Of a stretch of DNA of 64,000 bases, positions 7,814 through 15,063 are shown piece by piece (position 1 is the first letter of the stretch; each line of letters begins with the position of its first letter). A program made the position numbers and the translations under genes. Under the pieces are notes generated by a model. That model saw only the letters and a list, made by a program, of their open reading frames with translations, made no database searches and had not been told where the DNA came from. This stretch comes from Allobosea sp. (GTDB taxonomy: Bacteria; Pseudomonadota; Alphaproteobacteria; Rhizobiales; Beijerinckiaceae). Where the stretch lies: contig NZ_JAFKFW010000021.1 of NCBI RefSeq assembly GCF_017308015.1, positions 28,460-92,459 of the forward strand, in the 5' to 3' direction.

Positions 7814-7958
7814 ACCCCTCTCCTGTAAGGAGAGGGGCAGGGGTGAGGTGTCGGCCCCTGGACCAGTTGCGCTGGTCCTCACCGCAGCAGCGGTCAGGTC
7901 GCGCTCAAGCGTCCAACGGCCTACCCCTCACCCTGCCCTCTCCCTACGGGAGAGGGTT
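7814..7958. repeat. Inverted pair of intergenic palindromic repeats
   Basis: Two copies of a ~36-bp element in opposite orientation. The left copy (7814-7848) has the CCCTCTCC / GGAGAGGGG stem followed by CAGGGGTGAGG. The right copy (7921-7956) begins CTACCCCTCACCCTGCC and ends with the CCCTCTCC / GGGAGAGGG stem. About 70 bp lie between them. The type is a widespread intergenic repeat in Hyphomicrobiales and related bacteria. It separates the copper chaperone gene from the convergent aldolase gene and could act as a transcription boundary. Confidence 0.75.
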
Positions 7959-7987
7959 CCCCGCGCTTTTGTCGGCAGCGTTGGGCC

Positions 7988-8917
7988 TCAGATCTTCGCG
8001 CGCGGATCGCGCTTCGCGAGCCGCGACAGCAGATAATCGACCTCGGCCCTGGCAGCGGCGCTGAGGACCGAGCCCGGCTTGCGCTGGGCGTCGTGGCTGA
8101 GGATGCCGCGCTTCATCATCGTGTACTTGCGCACGGCAAGGCCGACGCCCTGCTGCTGCTCGTAGCGCATCAGCGGCAGATGCGCGTCGAAGATGTCATG
8201 GGCCTCGTCGCGCTTGCCGGCCTTCTGCAGCCGCACCACGTCGATCAGCAGTTCCGGGAAGGCATAGCCGGTATTGGCGCCGTCGGCGCCGCGCTCCATC
8301 TCGAAATCGAGGAAGAGGCCGCCATTGCCGGTCACGATCGAGATCGGACGGAGCGAGCCTTCCTTCTGGAACTTGCGCAGCGTCGAGATCTTCTCGAGAC
8401 CCGGCCAGTCCTCATGCTTCAGCATCACGCAGGACGGGTTGTCCATGACGATCTTGCGGATCACGGCGGGCGTCATAACCACCGAGAGCGTCAGCGGATA
8501 GTCCTGAATGACGAAGGGGATGTCGCTGCCGATCGCCTCGACGGCCTGGGCGTAATAGCCGGTGATCTGGTCGTCGGTGCGCAGCGAGGGGGGCGGGGCG
8601 ATCATCACGCCGCCGGCGCCGAGATCCATCGCCTGCCGGGCGAGCGAGCGCATCGCGGCGAAGCCGGGCGCCGAGACGCCGACGATGATCGGCTTGCCGC
8701 CCATCCGGGCGACGCAGCGCTTGACCAGCTCGACCGACTCATCGGGCTCCAGCTTGGGCGCCTCGCCCATGATGCCGAGCACGGTGACACCGTCCGAGCC
8801 GATATCGTGATAAAACTGGAACAGCCGGTCTGCCGAGGCCCAGTCGACGCTGCCATCCGGGTTGAACGGGGTCGGCGCGATCGGGAAGACGCCGGAGGCG
8901 TCGGGGGTGAGGTGCAT
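7988..8917 (-). CDS. DapA/DHDPS-family class I aldolase/lyase
   Basis: A 309-residue TIM-barrel protein of the dihydrodipicolinate synthase / N-acetylneuraminate lyase superfamily. The ATG at 8917 gives MHLTPDASGVFPIAPTPF. Catalytic elements are visible: the Tyr in IQDYPLT, the Schiff-base Lys in CVMLKHED, and the GIMGEAPKL segment corresponding to the GTTGE loop. The loop differs from true DapA, so the substrate is probably a 2-keto acid other than aspartate semialdehyde. It is followed upstream on the same strand by a FAH-family hydrolase, suggesting a shared catabolic route (inference). Confidence 0.82.
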   Translation of the reverse strand: MHLTPDASGVFPIAPTPFNPDGSVDWASADRLFQFYHDIGSDGVTVLGIMGEAPKLEPDESVELVKRCVARMGGKPIIVGVSAPGFAAMRSLARQAMDLGAGGVMIAPPPSLRTDDQITGYYAQAVEAIGSDIPFVIQDYPLTLSVVMTPAVIRKIVMDNPSCVMLKHEDWPGLEKISTLRKFQKEGSLRPISIVTGNGGLFLDFEMERGADGANTGYAFPELLIDVVRLQKAGKRDEAHDIFDAHLPLMRYEQQQGVGLAVRKYTMMKRGILSHDAQRKPGSVLSAAARAEVDYLLSRLAKRDPRAKI

Positions 8918-8937
8918 GATGCGGTCCTTGTCCTGGA

Positions 8938-8983
8938 GCATCGGCCCGAAAAGTGGGGTGCAATTTTCGGAAGAAGCCGATGC
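8938..8983. repeat. Dispersed inverted repeat, copy 1
   Basis: A 46-bp element bounded by GCATCGGC and GCCGATGC, with inner CCGAAAAGTGGGG and ATTTTCGGAAGAA. It shares outline and residues with the element at 57113-57156 (GCATTTTC ... CGAAGTGGGTACCGG ... GAAGAAAATGC) and resembles the hairpin at 9756-9797. It lies 21 bp upstream of the aldolase start. Confidence 0.6.
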
Positions 8984-9045
8984 AGAATCAAAAACCGGGA
9001 ACATCGGACCGAATGATATCCAGTCCCGTGTTCCCGGTTATCGGG

Positions 9046-9732
9046 TCAGGCGATGCGGGTACGGACGGTGCCGACGCCGGCGATCTCGCCCTCGAGCACG
9101 TCGCCCTTGTTCACCGAGGCGACGCCTTCCGGCGTGCCCGTGAAGATCAGGTCGCCGGGCTTCAGCTCGACGAGGCCGGAGAGATAGGCGATCGTTTCCT
9201 CGACATTCCAGATCTGCTTGGCCAGATCGGAGCTCTGGCGCACGACGCCGTTGACGGTCAGCTCGATCTTGCCTGCGCTGGGATGGCCGGCATGGCTCGC
9301 GGGCACGATCTCGCCGATCGGGCCGGAAAGGTCGAAGCCCTTGGCCATGTCCCACGGGCGGCCGGCCTTCTTGGCGACGTTCTGCAGGTCGCGGCGGGTC
9401 ATGTCGAGCCCGGCCGCATAGCCGTAGACATGGGCGAGGGCTTCGGATGCGGGGATGTCCTTGCCGCCGGTGCCGATCGCGACGACGAGTTCCATTTCGT
9501 GATGGAGGTCGCCGGTCTTGGTCGGATAGGGCATATCGGCGCCGTTGATCAGCAGCGCGTCGGCCGGCTTGGTGAAGAAGAACGGGTCTTCGCGATCGGG
9601 ATCATGGCCCATCTCGCGGGCATGCTCGGCGTAGTTGCGCCCGACGCAGAAGATGCGCCGCACCGGAAAGGAGCCGCCGCCTGCGACCGGAACGGCCGTC
9701 ACGGCCGGCGGATCGATCACATAATTGCTCAT
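9046..9732 (-). CDS. Fumarylacetoacetate hydrolase (FAH) family protein
   Basis: A 228-residue FAH-fold enzyme. The start at 9732 (MSNYVIDP) avoids the non-conserved 25-residue extension possible from 9807. Conserved motifs are CVGRNYAEHAREMG, the FFFTKPADALL loop, the metal ligands in HHEMELVVAIG and the GFDLSGP segment, and the C-terminal GDLIFTGTPEGVASVNKGD. The length and the RIFCVGRNYAEH start resemble fumarylpyruvate hydrolases of gentisate or aromatic catabolism, but the substrate cannot be fixed from sequence. It is in the same orientation as the downstream aldolase-family gene, 128 bp away. Confidence 0.85.
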   Translation of the reverse strand: MSNYVIDPPAVTAVPVAGGGSFPVRRIFCVGRNYAEHAREMGHDPDREDPFFFTKPADALLINGADMPYPTKTGDLHHEMELVVAIGTGGKDIPASEALAHVYGYAAGLDMTRRDLQNVAKKAGRPWDMAKGFDLSGPIGEIVPASHAGHPSAGKIELTVNGVVRQSSDLAKQIWNVEETIAYLSGLVELKPGDLIFTGTPEGVASVNKGDVLEGEIAGVGTVRTRIA

Positions 9733-9755
9733 CTGCTGCTCCCTCGTTCCGTTGT

Positions 9756-9797
9756 ATCGGACCGCAAAGTGGAATCCACTTTGCGGACAAATCCGAT
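9756..9797. repeat. Dispersed inverted repeat, copy 2 (perfect 11-bp hairpin)
   Basis: A perfect hairpin CCGCAAAGTGG / CCACTTTGCGG with a 3-nt loop (9762-9786), nested in outer arms ATCGGA (9756-9761) and TCCGAT (9792-9797). Its position 24 bp upstream of the FAH-family start matches that of copy 1 upstream of the aldolase gene. Confidence 0.65.
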
Positions 9798-9811
9798 GCG
9801 ACCCCAATGAG

Positions 9812-9855
9812 CTAGATCATCGTGATCGCCTCCGCTAGGACGCGCGATGATCTAG
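9812..9855. repeat. 11-bp inverted repeat with 22-bp spacer
   Basis: Arms CTAGATCATCG (9812-9822) and CGATGATCTAG (9845-9855) are perfect complements. It lies in the divergent region between the FAH gene and the cold-shock gene. Possible roles are an operator for a dimeric regulator or part of a mobile repeat. Confidence 0.5.
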
Positions 9856-9884
9856 ACTTGCGCCGTTCATGGGCGAGCGGCGGC

Positions 9885-9940
9885 CGGACCGCAAGCGGCT
9901 TGCGGCGGCGGCTGGCCTGCGCGGCAGGCATTGCGGTCCG
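9885..9940 (+). promoter_or_regulatory. Stem-loop with T-tract upstream of the cold-shock gene
   Basis: A 10-bp perfect stem CGGACCGCAA (9885-9894) / TTGCGGTCCG (9931-9940), enclosing a further GC-rich foldback and followed by CTTTTCGC. In form it is a Rho-independent terminator, yet no plus-strand gene precedes it. It could attenuate a long csp leader transcript or insulate the csp promoter. Confidence 0.4.
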
Positions 9941-9977
9941 CTTTTCGCAAGCGCGGTACGGGTTGTGCGGCGCGTCG

Positions 9978-10007
9978 TTGCAAGCGGGGCGATTTGCTCC
10001 TTACATT
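9978..10007 (+). promoter_or_regulatory. Candidate promoter of the cold-shock gene
   Basis: TTGCAA (9978-9983), an 18-bp spacer and TACATT (10002-10007), about 43 bp ahead of the GTG start at 10050. A longer leader transcript starting upstream of the 9885-9940 stem-loop is an alternative. Confidence 0.35.
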
Positions 10008-10049
10008 ATCCCGCCGGGAGAACCGGCGAGCCTATGGAAGGAACGGCAT

Positions 10050-10259
10050 GTGAGTACGGGAACCGTGAAATGGTTCAATGAGACCAAGGGTTACGGCTTC
10101 ATCACCCCGGATGGTGGCGGCAATGACGTCTTCGTCCATATCAGCGCGGTGACGCGGGCCGGCCTGCGCGGCCTGAACGAGGGGCAGAAGATCAGCTACG
10201 ATCTCGAGCCGGATCGCAAGACCGGCAAGAACTCGGCGGTGAATCTGCAGACAACCTGA
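10050..10259 (+). CDS. CspA-family cold-shock protein
   Basis: A 69-residue single cold-shock domain, the usual size. RNP1 (KGYGFI) and RNP2 (VFVHIS) RNA-binding motifs are intact, in the order [19 protein letters not shown] ... [14 protein letters not shown] ... GQKISYDLE. Translation starts at a GTG (10050) after GGAAGGAAC. These proteins bind single-stranded RNA/DNA and melt mRNA structure. A structured upstream region (9885-9940) hints at leader-level regulation, as is common for csp genes. Confidence 0.93.
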   Translation: MSTGTVKWFNETKGYGFITPDGGGNDVFVHISAVTRAGLRGLNEGQKISYDLEPDRKTGKNSAVNLQTT

Positions 10260-10397
10260 GCGTTTTTCTGCGTTCTACGGGAAGGCGATGGCGGCGCCTG
10301 TCCCGAGCCTAGGGCGGATCGCGTTCGGTCCAGGTCGGACCGGCGCAGGTTCAAGGCATCCCCGTCGCCGCAGGCGGCGGTGCGAGAGTGCGTGCTT

Positions 10398-11636
10398 TCA
10401 GGACCGGCCCGACGCCGGATGGAACAGCCGGCCCTTCTCCACGACCAGCACGACGATGAGCGCCGCGATGCCGCAGAGCGCGAAGCCGAGCGTCAGCGGC
10501 ACGACCGTGCCGTTGAAATGCTGGCCGATATAGAAGCCGAGCAGCGCGCCGATCACTGTGGTCACGAAGCCCTGCACCGAAGAGGCCGTGCCGGCGACAT
10601 GGCCGAGCGGCTCCATCGCCATGGCTCCGAAATTCGGGCCGATCAGCCCGAAGCAGAACATCGCCGCCCCCTGCAGGATGGCGAAGCTCCAGAGCGATTC
10701 ATGGCCGGCCAGCGCCACCAGCGCATGGAGGCTCGTCAGCGCGATATAGCCGAGCAGCGCGCCATGCGAGACGCGGCGCATGCCGAGTCGGCCGACGATG
10801 CGCGAATTCAGCAGCGAGGACGCCGCCATGAACATCGCGATCAGCGCGAAGATGGTGGTGAACAGCTCCGGCGCGTGGAAGACGTCGACGAAGACCTGCT
10901 GCGCCGAGTTGATGAAGCCGAAGAGCCCGCCGAGCACGAAGGCCATGGCCAGCATGTAGCCGACGCCGATGCGGCTGGTCAGCGTCGTCCGGAAGGAGGC
11001 GAGCACGCTTGCGGGCTCGATCGGCTTGCGATCCTCGGGATGCTGGGTTTCGGGCAGCTTGAGCAGGACCCAGATCATCACGACGGCGCCGAAGCTGGTC
11101 AGCACACCGAAGATCCAGCGCCAGGGCGCGACCCAGAGGATCGCCTGGCCGATCGAGGGCGCCAGGATCGGTGCCGCCAGGAACACGATCATCGCCAGCG
11201 ACATGACGCGCGCCATCTCCCGGCCGGAATAGCAGTCGCGCACGATCGAGATCACGAGCACGCGGGTCGCGGCAGCGCCGATGCCCTGCAGAACGCGCGC
11301 CGCCATCATCGCTTCGAAGGAGCCGACGAAGGCCGCTGCGGTACTCGCGACGACATAGACGCCGAGGCCCATGAGCAGGATCGGGCGTCGGCCATAGCGA
11401 TCCGCGATGGTGCCGTAGAAGATCTGAGAGACGCCGAAACCGAGCAGATAGGCGGTGATGATCCATTGTCGCTGGTTGGCTTCGGCGATGCCGAGCGTCT
11501 CGGCCATCTGCGGCAGCGCCGGCAACATCGAATCGATGGCGAGCGCATTCGTCGCCATCAGGGCGGCGGTCAGACCCACGAAGGGGTAGAAGCCCATGCC
11601 GTGGCGCGGCCGGGCAAGGGCGGACATGTCGTTCAT
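10398..11636 (-). CDS. Bcr/CflA-type MFS multidrug transporter
   Basis: A 412-residue twelve-helix transporter. It carries the MFS motif A (GTIADRYGRRPILLMG) after helix 2 and motif C-like glycine-rich helix 5. The ALAIDSMLPALPQMAETLG segment in helix 1 is characteristic of the Bcr/CflA drug-export subfamily (DHA1). The substrate is unknown. It is monocistronic. Confidence 0.87.
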   Translation of the reverse strand: MNDMSALARPRHGMGFYPFVGLTAALMATNALAIDSMLPALPQMAETLGIAEANQRQWIITAYLLGFGVSQIFYGTIADRYGRRPILLMGLGVYVVASTAAAFVGSFEAMMAARVLQGIGAAATRVLVISIVRDCYSGREMARVMSLAMIVFLAAPILAPSIGQAILWVAPWRWIFGVLTSFGAVVMIWVLLKLPETQHPEDRKPIEPASVLASFRTTLTSRIGVGYMLAMAFVLGGLFGFINSAQQVFVDVFHAPELFTTIFALIAMFMAASSLLNSRIVGRLGMRRVSHGALLGYIALTSLHALVALAGHESLWSFAILQGAAMFCFGLIGPNFGAMAMEPLGHVAGTASSVQGFVTTVIGALLGFYIGQHFNGTVVPLTLGFALCGIAALIVVLVVEKGRLFHPASGRS

Positions 11637-11796
11637 GGCGATCGCGAACCGGCTGGCGGAACCCGGCGGCTGCGGTCATGCGGCAGTGCGGGCAAGCTTC
11701 TACCGGCAGGATTAACCCTGCCGACCGCGCGCGGCAACCGGTCCGGTTGGCGATGTGTCATGCGCCAGGCGCGATTCCCGGCGCAGGGCGGCGAAT

Positions 11797-12432
11797 TCAC
11801 CCCTGTTTCTGCATCTCGGCCATCAGCGCATCGTCGATCTCGGCTGCGCGGCGTGCTGCCGGGCGCGCCGCGAGGCGGGAACCATAGGCCGCGAAGGCCG
11901 GCCGTTTCTCGATCGTGCCGAACTGAAGGCCCCAGAGCACCTGCGACCCGACATAGACATCGGCGGCGCTGAACCGGTTGCCGGTCAGGTACTCGCCGCG
12001 GGTCACGGCGTATTCGAGCGTGTCCATCGCATCGGCATAGGTGCCGTAGCCTATGGCGCGCGCCCGGTCGGGCGGTACTTCCATGCCGAAGGCCTTGTTA
12101 CTCACGGCGGCCTCGATCGGGCCGGCGGCGAAGAACATCCAGCGATAATACGGGCCGCGCAGCCGGCTGGCCGGCTCGGGCGCGAGCCCGGCCTGCGGAA
12201 AGGCATCGGCCATATAGGCGCAGATCGCGGCGCATTCGGTCACGACGGTATCGCCATGGACCAGTGCCGGCACCTTGCCCATCGGGTTGATCGCCTTGTA
12301 GGCGGCGCCCTTCATGGGCTCGCCGAATCCCAGGATCTCGGCGCGGTAGGGCTGACCGATCTCCTCCATCATCCAGCGCGCGATGCGCCCGCGCGACATC
12401 GGGTTCGTGTAGAGCACGAGTTCGTCTGCCAT
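11797..12432 (-). CDS. Glutathione S-transferase family protein
   Basis: A 211-residue GST. The ATG at 12432 gives MADELVLYTNPMSRGRIARW. The thioredoxin-fold N domain (residues ~1-80) ends with the glutathione-binding region NPMGKVPALVHGDTVVTECAAI. The helical C domain spans ~90-205 and contains YLTGNRFSAADVYVGS, the usual N-capping box. The catalytic Ser/Cys would lie in NPMSRGR. The substrate is unknown. It is divergent from the 249-residue hypothetical gene at 12559. Confidence 0.87.
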   Translation of the reverse strand: MADELVLYTNPMSRGRIARWMMEEIGQPYRAEILGFGEPMKGAAYKAINPMGKVPALVHGDTVVTECAAICAYMADAFPQAGLAPEPASRLRGPYYRWMFFAAGPIEAAVSNKAFGMEVPPDRARAIGYGTYADAMDTLEYAVTRGEYLTGNRFSAADVYVGSQVLWGLQFGTIEKRPAFAAYGSRLAARPAARRAAEIDDALMAEMQKQG

Positions 12433-12558
12433 CGTCTTGGCCTCCCTCACGGTTCGAGGATGTTCTTATCCTGCAGTATCGGCCTGATGCTGTCAGGAAC
12501 CCATCGCCTGACGCGACGAGTCCAAGCTGCTATCGTCGCAACGAAACAGGACGAGGAT

Positions 12559-13308
12559 ATGGACGAATCACGCGCAGCCCGCCGCGTTTCCGTCAGCGAC
12601 GGGCGGATGGCGATCGAGGGCCTGTCGACCCGTTACGTGCAGGGCGCGGCCCGGCGTTTTCGGCTATCGGCCTCCGGCTTACGTTTTGTCGGGGGCTTTG
12701 CGAGCCGTGAGGGTCAGCTGGAGGAGAGCCGGCGCTTTCTGGCCGAGGCGGTTGTGCCCGACGGCGCCCTGCGCCGGGCTGGATCAGAGGGCGAGGCCGG
12801 CACGATCGAACTCACGCTGCGCCCGCTCTCGCAGGCCGGAGAGCAGCCGCGCCTGCTACTGATGCTCGGCTATCGCGACGAGGACGGCGTCTCCTCGCCT
12901 TTCGCCGAGGCATTCCTGGCGCCCGCGGTTTTCGAGGCACTGAAGGCCGACCTGCTTTCCGGCCTGGCGCAGGAAATCTCGCTGAGCGCCACGACCAGCC
13001 TCTGGATCCGCGAAGAGGATCGCGGGTGCGTGAACGGCGAGCCGCTCGACTGGTATCTCGGCCTCGACGCCGACGGACGCTCCAGCCAGCCCGCGCGCGG
13101 CTTCATCGAGACCATCGAATGGCGGCCACGCCCGCTTCCGGCCGCCGTGGAGGCCACGCCGGCTCCCGCTCCCGCAGCGCCCCCTGTCCATGAGGTCGAG
13201 GAAGACTGGCCGGAAAGCGCGGCCGAGCAACTGGGTAGGATCAACTGGAGCTTCCGCCTGCTCCTGTTGATGCTGGCCTTCATGCTGATCATCGTCGCGA
13301 TGAAATAA
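12559..13308 (+). CDS. Hypothetical protein with C-terminal membrane anchor
   Basis: A 249-residue protein; the ATG at 12559 follows AGGACGAGG. The N-terminal ~190 residues are soluble and beta-rich (RRFRLSASGLRFVGGF, GTIELTLRPLSQAGEQPRLLLMLGYRDEDG). A proline/alanine-rich linker (AATPAPAPAAPPVHE-like) follows. A single C-terminal transmembrane helix (LLLLMLAFMLIIVAM) ends the protein, so it is a tail-anchored topology. No family is recognised. It converges on the flippase-like gene, 10 bp away. Confidence 0.65.
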   Translation: MDESRAARRVSVSDGRMAIEGLSTRYVQGAARRFRLSASGLRFVGGFASREGQLEESRRFLAEAVVPDGALRRAGSEGEAGTIELTLRPLSQAGEQPRLLLMLGYRDEDGVSSPFAEAFLAPAVFEALKADLLSGLAQEISLSATTSLWIREEDRGCVNGEPLDWYLGLDADGRSSQPARGFIETIEWRPRPLPAAVEATPAPAPAAPPVHEVEEDWPESAAEQLGRINWSFRLLLLMLAFMLIIVAMK

Positions 13309-13318
13309 CTGGCGCGTC

Positions 13319-14293
13319 CTACGGCTCGTGGCGGCGGATGCGGCGGACCATCTCGTTCAGCGCCAGCAGCACCAGCGCGAGGATGAAGGGCAGGATGTAG
13401 TAGACCACCCGGAAGATCAGCAGCGCGCCCAGCACCTGCTCGTAGGGAAAGCGGTTGAGCGCGACCAGCATCGTCGCCTCGAACACGCCCAGCCCACCCG
13501 GAGCGTGGCTGGCGATGCCGATCAGGCAGGCGAAGATATAGGCTGCGAGGAAGGTCGGGTATTCCAGGCCGTAGCCGCCGGGCAGCAGCACGAAGAGCAC
13601 GGCTGCGGCCGCGCAGACCTCGCAGGCGCCGAGCGCCATCTGGCCGAGGGTGGTGCCGAGCCCGGGCAGGTGCAGGTTCCAGCCGCGCACGCGGATCGTG
13701 CGCTCGTCCGTCGCGATCCAGGTGAGATAGCCGAGGATGCCGAGGCCCACGAGCCCGCCGACGATCTGGACGACGAGTGGCGAGGTCCGCGCCAGCATCG
13801 CGACTGCTTCCGAGGCGTAGAACAGGCTGGCGCAGAGAATGGCGCCGAGCCCGAGCCAGAAGGTGATCCCGGCGATCACGGTCAGGCTGGCGACCTCGGA
13901 CGCCCTCACCCCCTTCGGCGAATAGATCCAGTAGCGCACCGTGCCGCCGGTCACGATCGGGAAGCCGAGCGTGAACGAGACCGAATAGCTGGTGAAGGAG
14001 GCGAGCGCAGTTGTGCGATAGGGAATGGAGAGGCCGAGCCGGCGTAGCGCCAGCTTGTCGTAGCCGGTCAGCAGCAGATAGCTCAGCGCCGTGAAGGCGA
14101 TGGCGAGGCCGAGCTGGCGCAGGCTCGCATTCTCGAAGGCGCCGGCGAGCTGGCCGGGCTCCATCCCGCTGATGATGTGCCACAGGACGACCAGCGAGGC
14201 ACCGAAGATGACGAAACTCGCCAGCGGGCCGAGCCACCACCAGCGGCTGCGCTTGCGCAGGGGCATTCCGGGCTCATGCGGGCCGAACGACAT
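13319..14293 (-). CDS. Lysylphosphatidylglycerol synthase TM-domain / UPF0104 family membrane protein
   Basis: A 324-residue polytopic protein with about eight transmembrane helices. Family features include the GYDKLALRRLGLSIPYR loop after helix 2, SYSVSFTLGFPIVTGGTVRYWIY, and APGGLGVFEATMLVAL near the C-terminus, the conserved signature of the MprF/AglD flippase-like domain. It lacks the soluble lysyltransferase domain, so it is not itself an MprF enzyme and may flip lipids. The start at 14293 (MSFGPHEPG) was chosen; an upstream extension to 14395 is possible. Confidence 0.8.
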   Translation of the reverse strand: MSFGPHEPGMPLRKRSRWWWLGPLASFVIFGASLVVLWHIISGMEPGQLAGAFENASLRQLGLAIAFTALSYLLLTGYDKLALRRLGLSIPYRTTALASFTSYSVSFTLGFPIVTGGTVRYWIYSPKGVRASEVASLTVIAGITFWLGLGAILCASLFYASEAVAMLARTSPLVVQIVGGLVGLGILGYLTWIATDERTIRVRGWNLHLPGLGTTLGQMALGACEVCAAAAVLFVLLPGGYGLEYPTFLAAYIFACLIGIASHAPGGLGVFEATMLVALNRFPYEQVLGALLIFRVVYYILPFILALVLLALNEMVRRIRRHEP

Positions 14294-14454
14294 GCGCTCT
14301 CGGGGTTGCGCGGCGCCGCGGGAGTGCGGCGGCGCGGTGGCGGGCAGGGCTCGGATGAACCCCGCCCGACAGATAACGCCTCGGCGGCAATGCACAAGCC
14401 GCAGCGGCGAATAGGACGCATGAGGGAACCCGGATCCCCGTATGATGGAGCGCC

Positions 14455-15021
14455 TCAGGCCGTCTTGCGGAAGATGCGCAGTGTCTTGAAGCCCTCGACC
14501 TCCTCCACCGGCATCGCCTTCATCCAGTCCGGGATCAGGCGCTCAGCCACGTCATAGGCGTAGGAGCCCCTGTAGAACAGGATATGGCCGCCCTTGTCGG
14601 TCTGCGCGGTGAAGAGGTCCATCACCTCGCGGTCGGTCAGCGCGCCATAGGCGTCGTTGGCCTCGCCGCGGAACTCGCCGGTGTGGAACAGCGTCACGAT
14701 GTCGAAGCGCGGCAGCAGGCGGGCATTGCTGGTGTAGATGTCGCCGAAATAGGCGCTGTAGGTCTTGGTGACGTTCGGATTGTCGGTCGCCAGCCTGATG
14801 AAGGACTCGTATTCCTGCGGCGAAGCGGTGATGCCCAGCACCGTGTTGTCGAGATGCGGCTCGGCGCAGCGCAGGCCGACATAATGATGCCCGCCGGTGC
14901 CGAAATGATAGATGCGCCGGCCGCTGAGTTTCTCCTGCTCCAGCCACTCGACGAAATGCACGTCGCAGGGGCACTGCTCGATCTCGAGACCCCAGAACGC
15001 ATCCCAGATATTCATCTTCAC
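14455..15021 (-). CDS. Conserved hypothetical, methyltransferase-like fold possible
   Basis: A 188-residue soluble protein. The segment GRRIYHFGTGGHHYVGL followed by VLGITASPQEYESF resembles motif I and motif II of a class I SAM-dependent methyltransferase. FDIVTLFHTGEF would correspond to the strand-4 motif, followed by a C-terminal KTLRIFRK strand. The match is weak and no acidic residue stands clearly at the end of strand 2, so catalytic activity is uncertain. It lies 42 bp downstream of the ABC exporter gene on the same strand and may be cotranscribed. Confidence 0.55.
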   Translation of the reverse strand: MKMNIWDAFWGLEIEQCPCDVHFVEWLEQEKLSGRRIYHFGTGGHHYVGLRCAEPHLDNTVLGITASPQEYESFIRLATDNPNVTKTYSAYFGDIYTSNARLLPRFDIVTLFHTGEFRGEANDAYGALTDREVMDLFTAQTDKGGHILFYRGSYAYDVAERLIPDWMKAMPVEEVEGFKTLRIFRKTA

Positions 15022-15063
15022 GGTGTTTCTCCTCTCCGAATGGGTTTCTTGTTGTGATGGTGC

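Noticed and set aside
10380-11972. 530-codon plus-strand ORF over the MFS transporter
   Set aside because: Composition is His/Arg/Gln-rich with no domain, and the opposite strand encodes a complete twelve-helix transporter.
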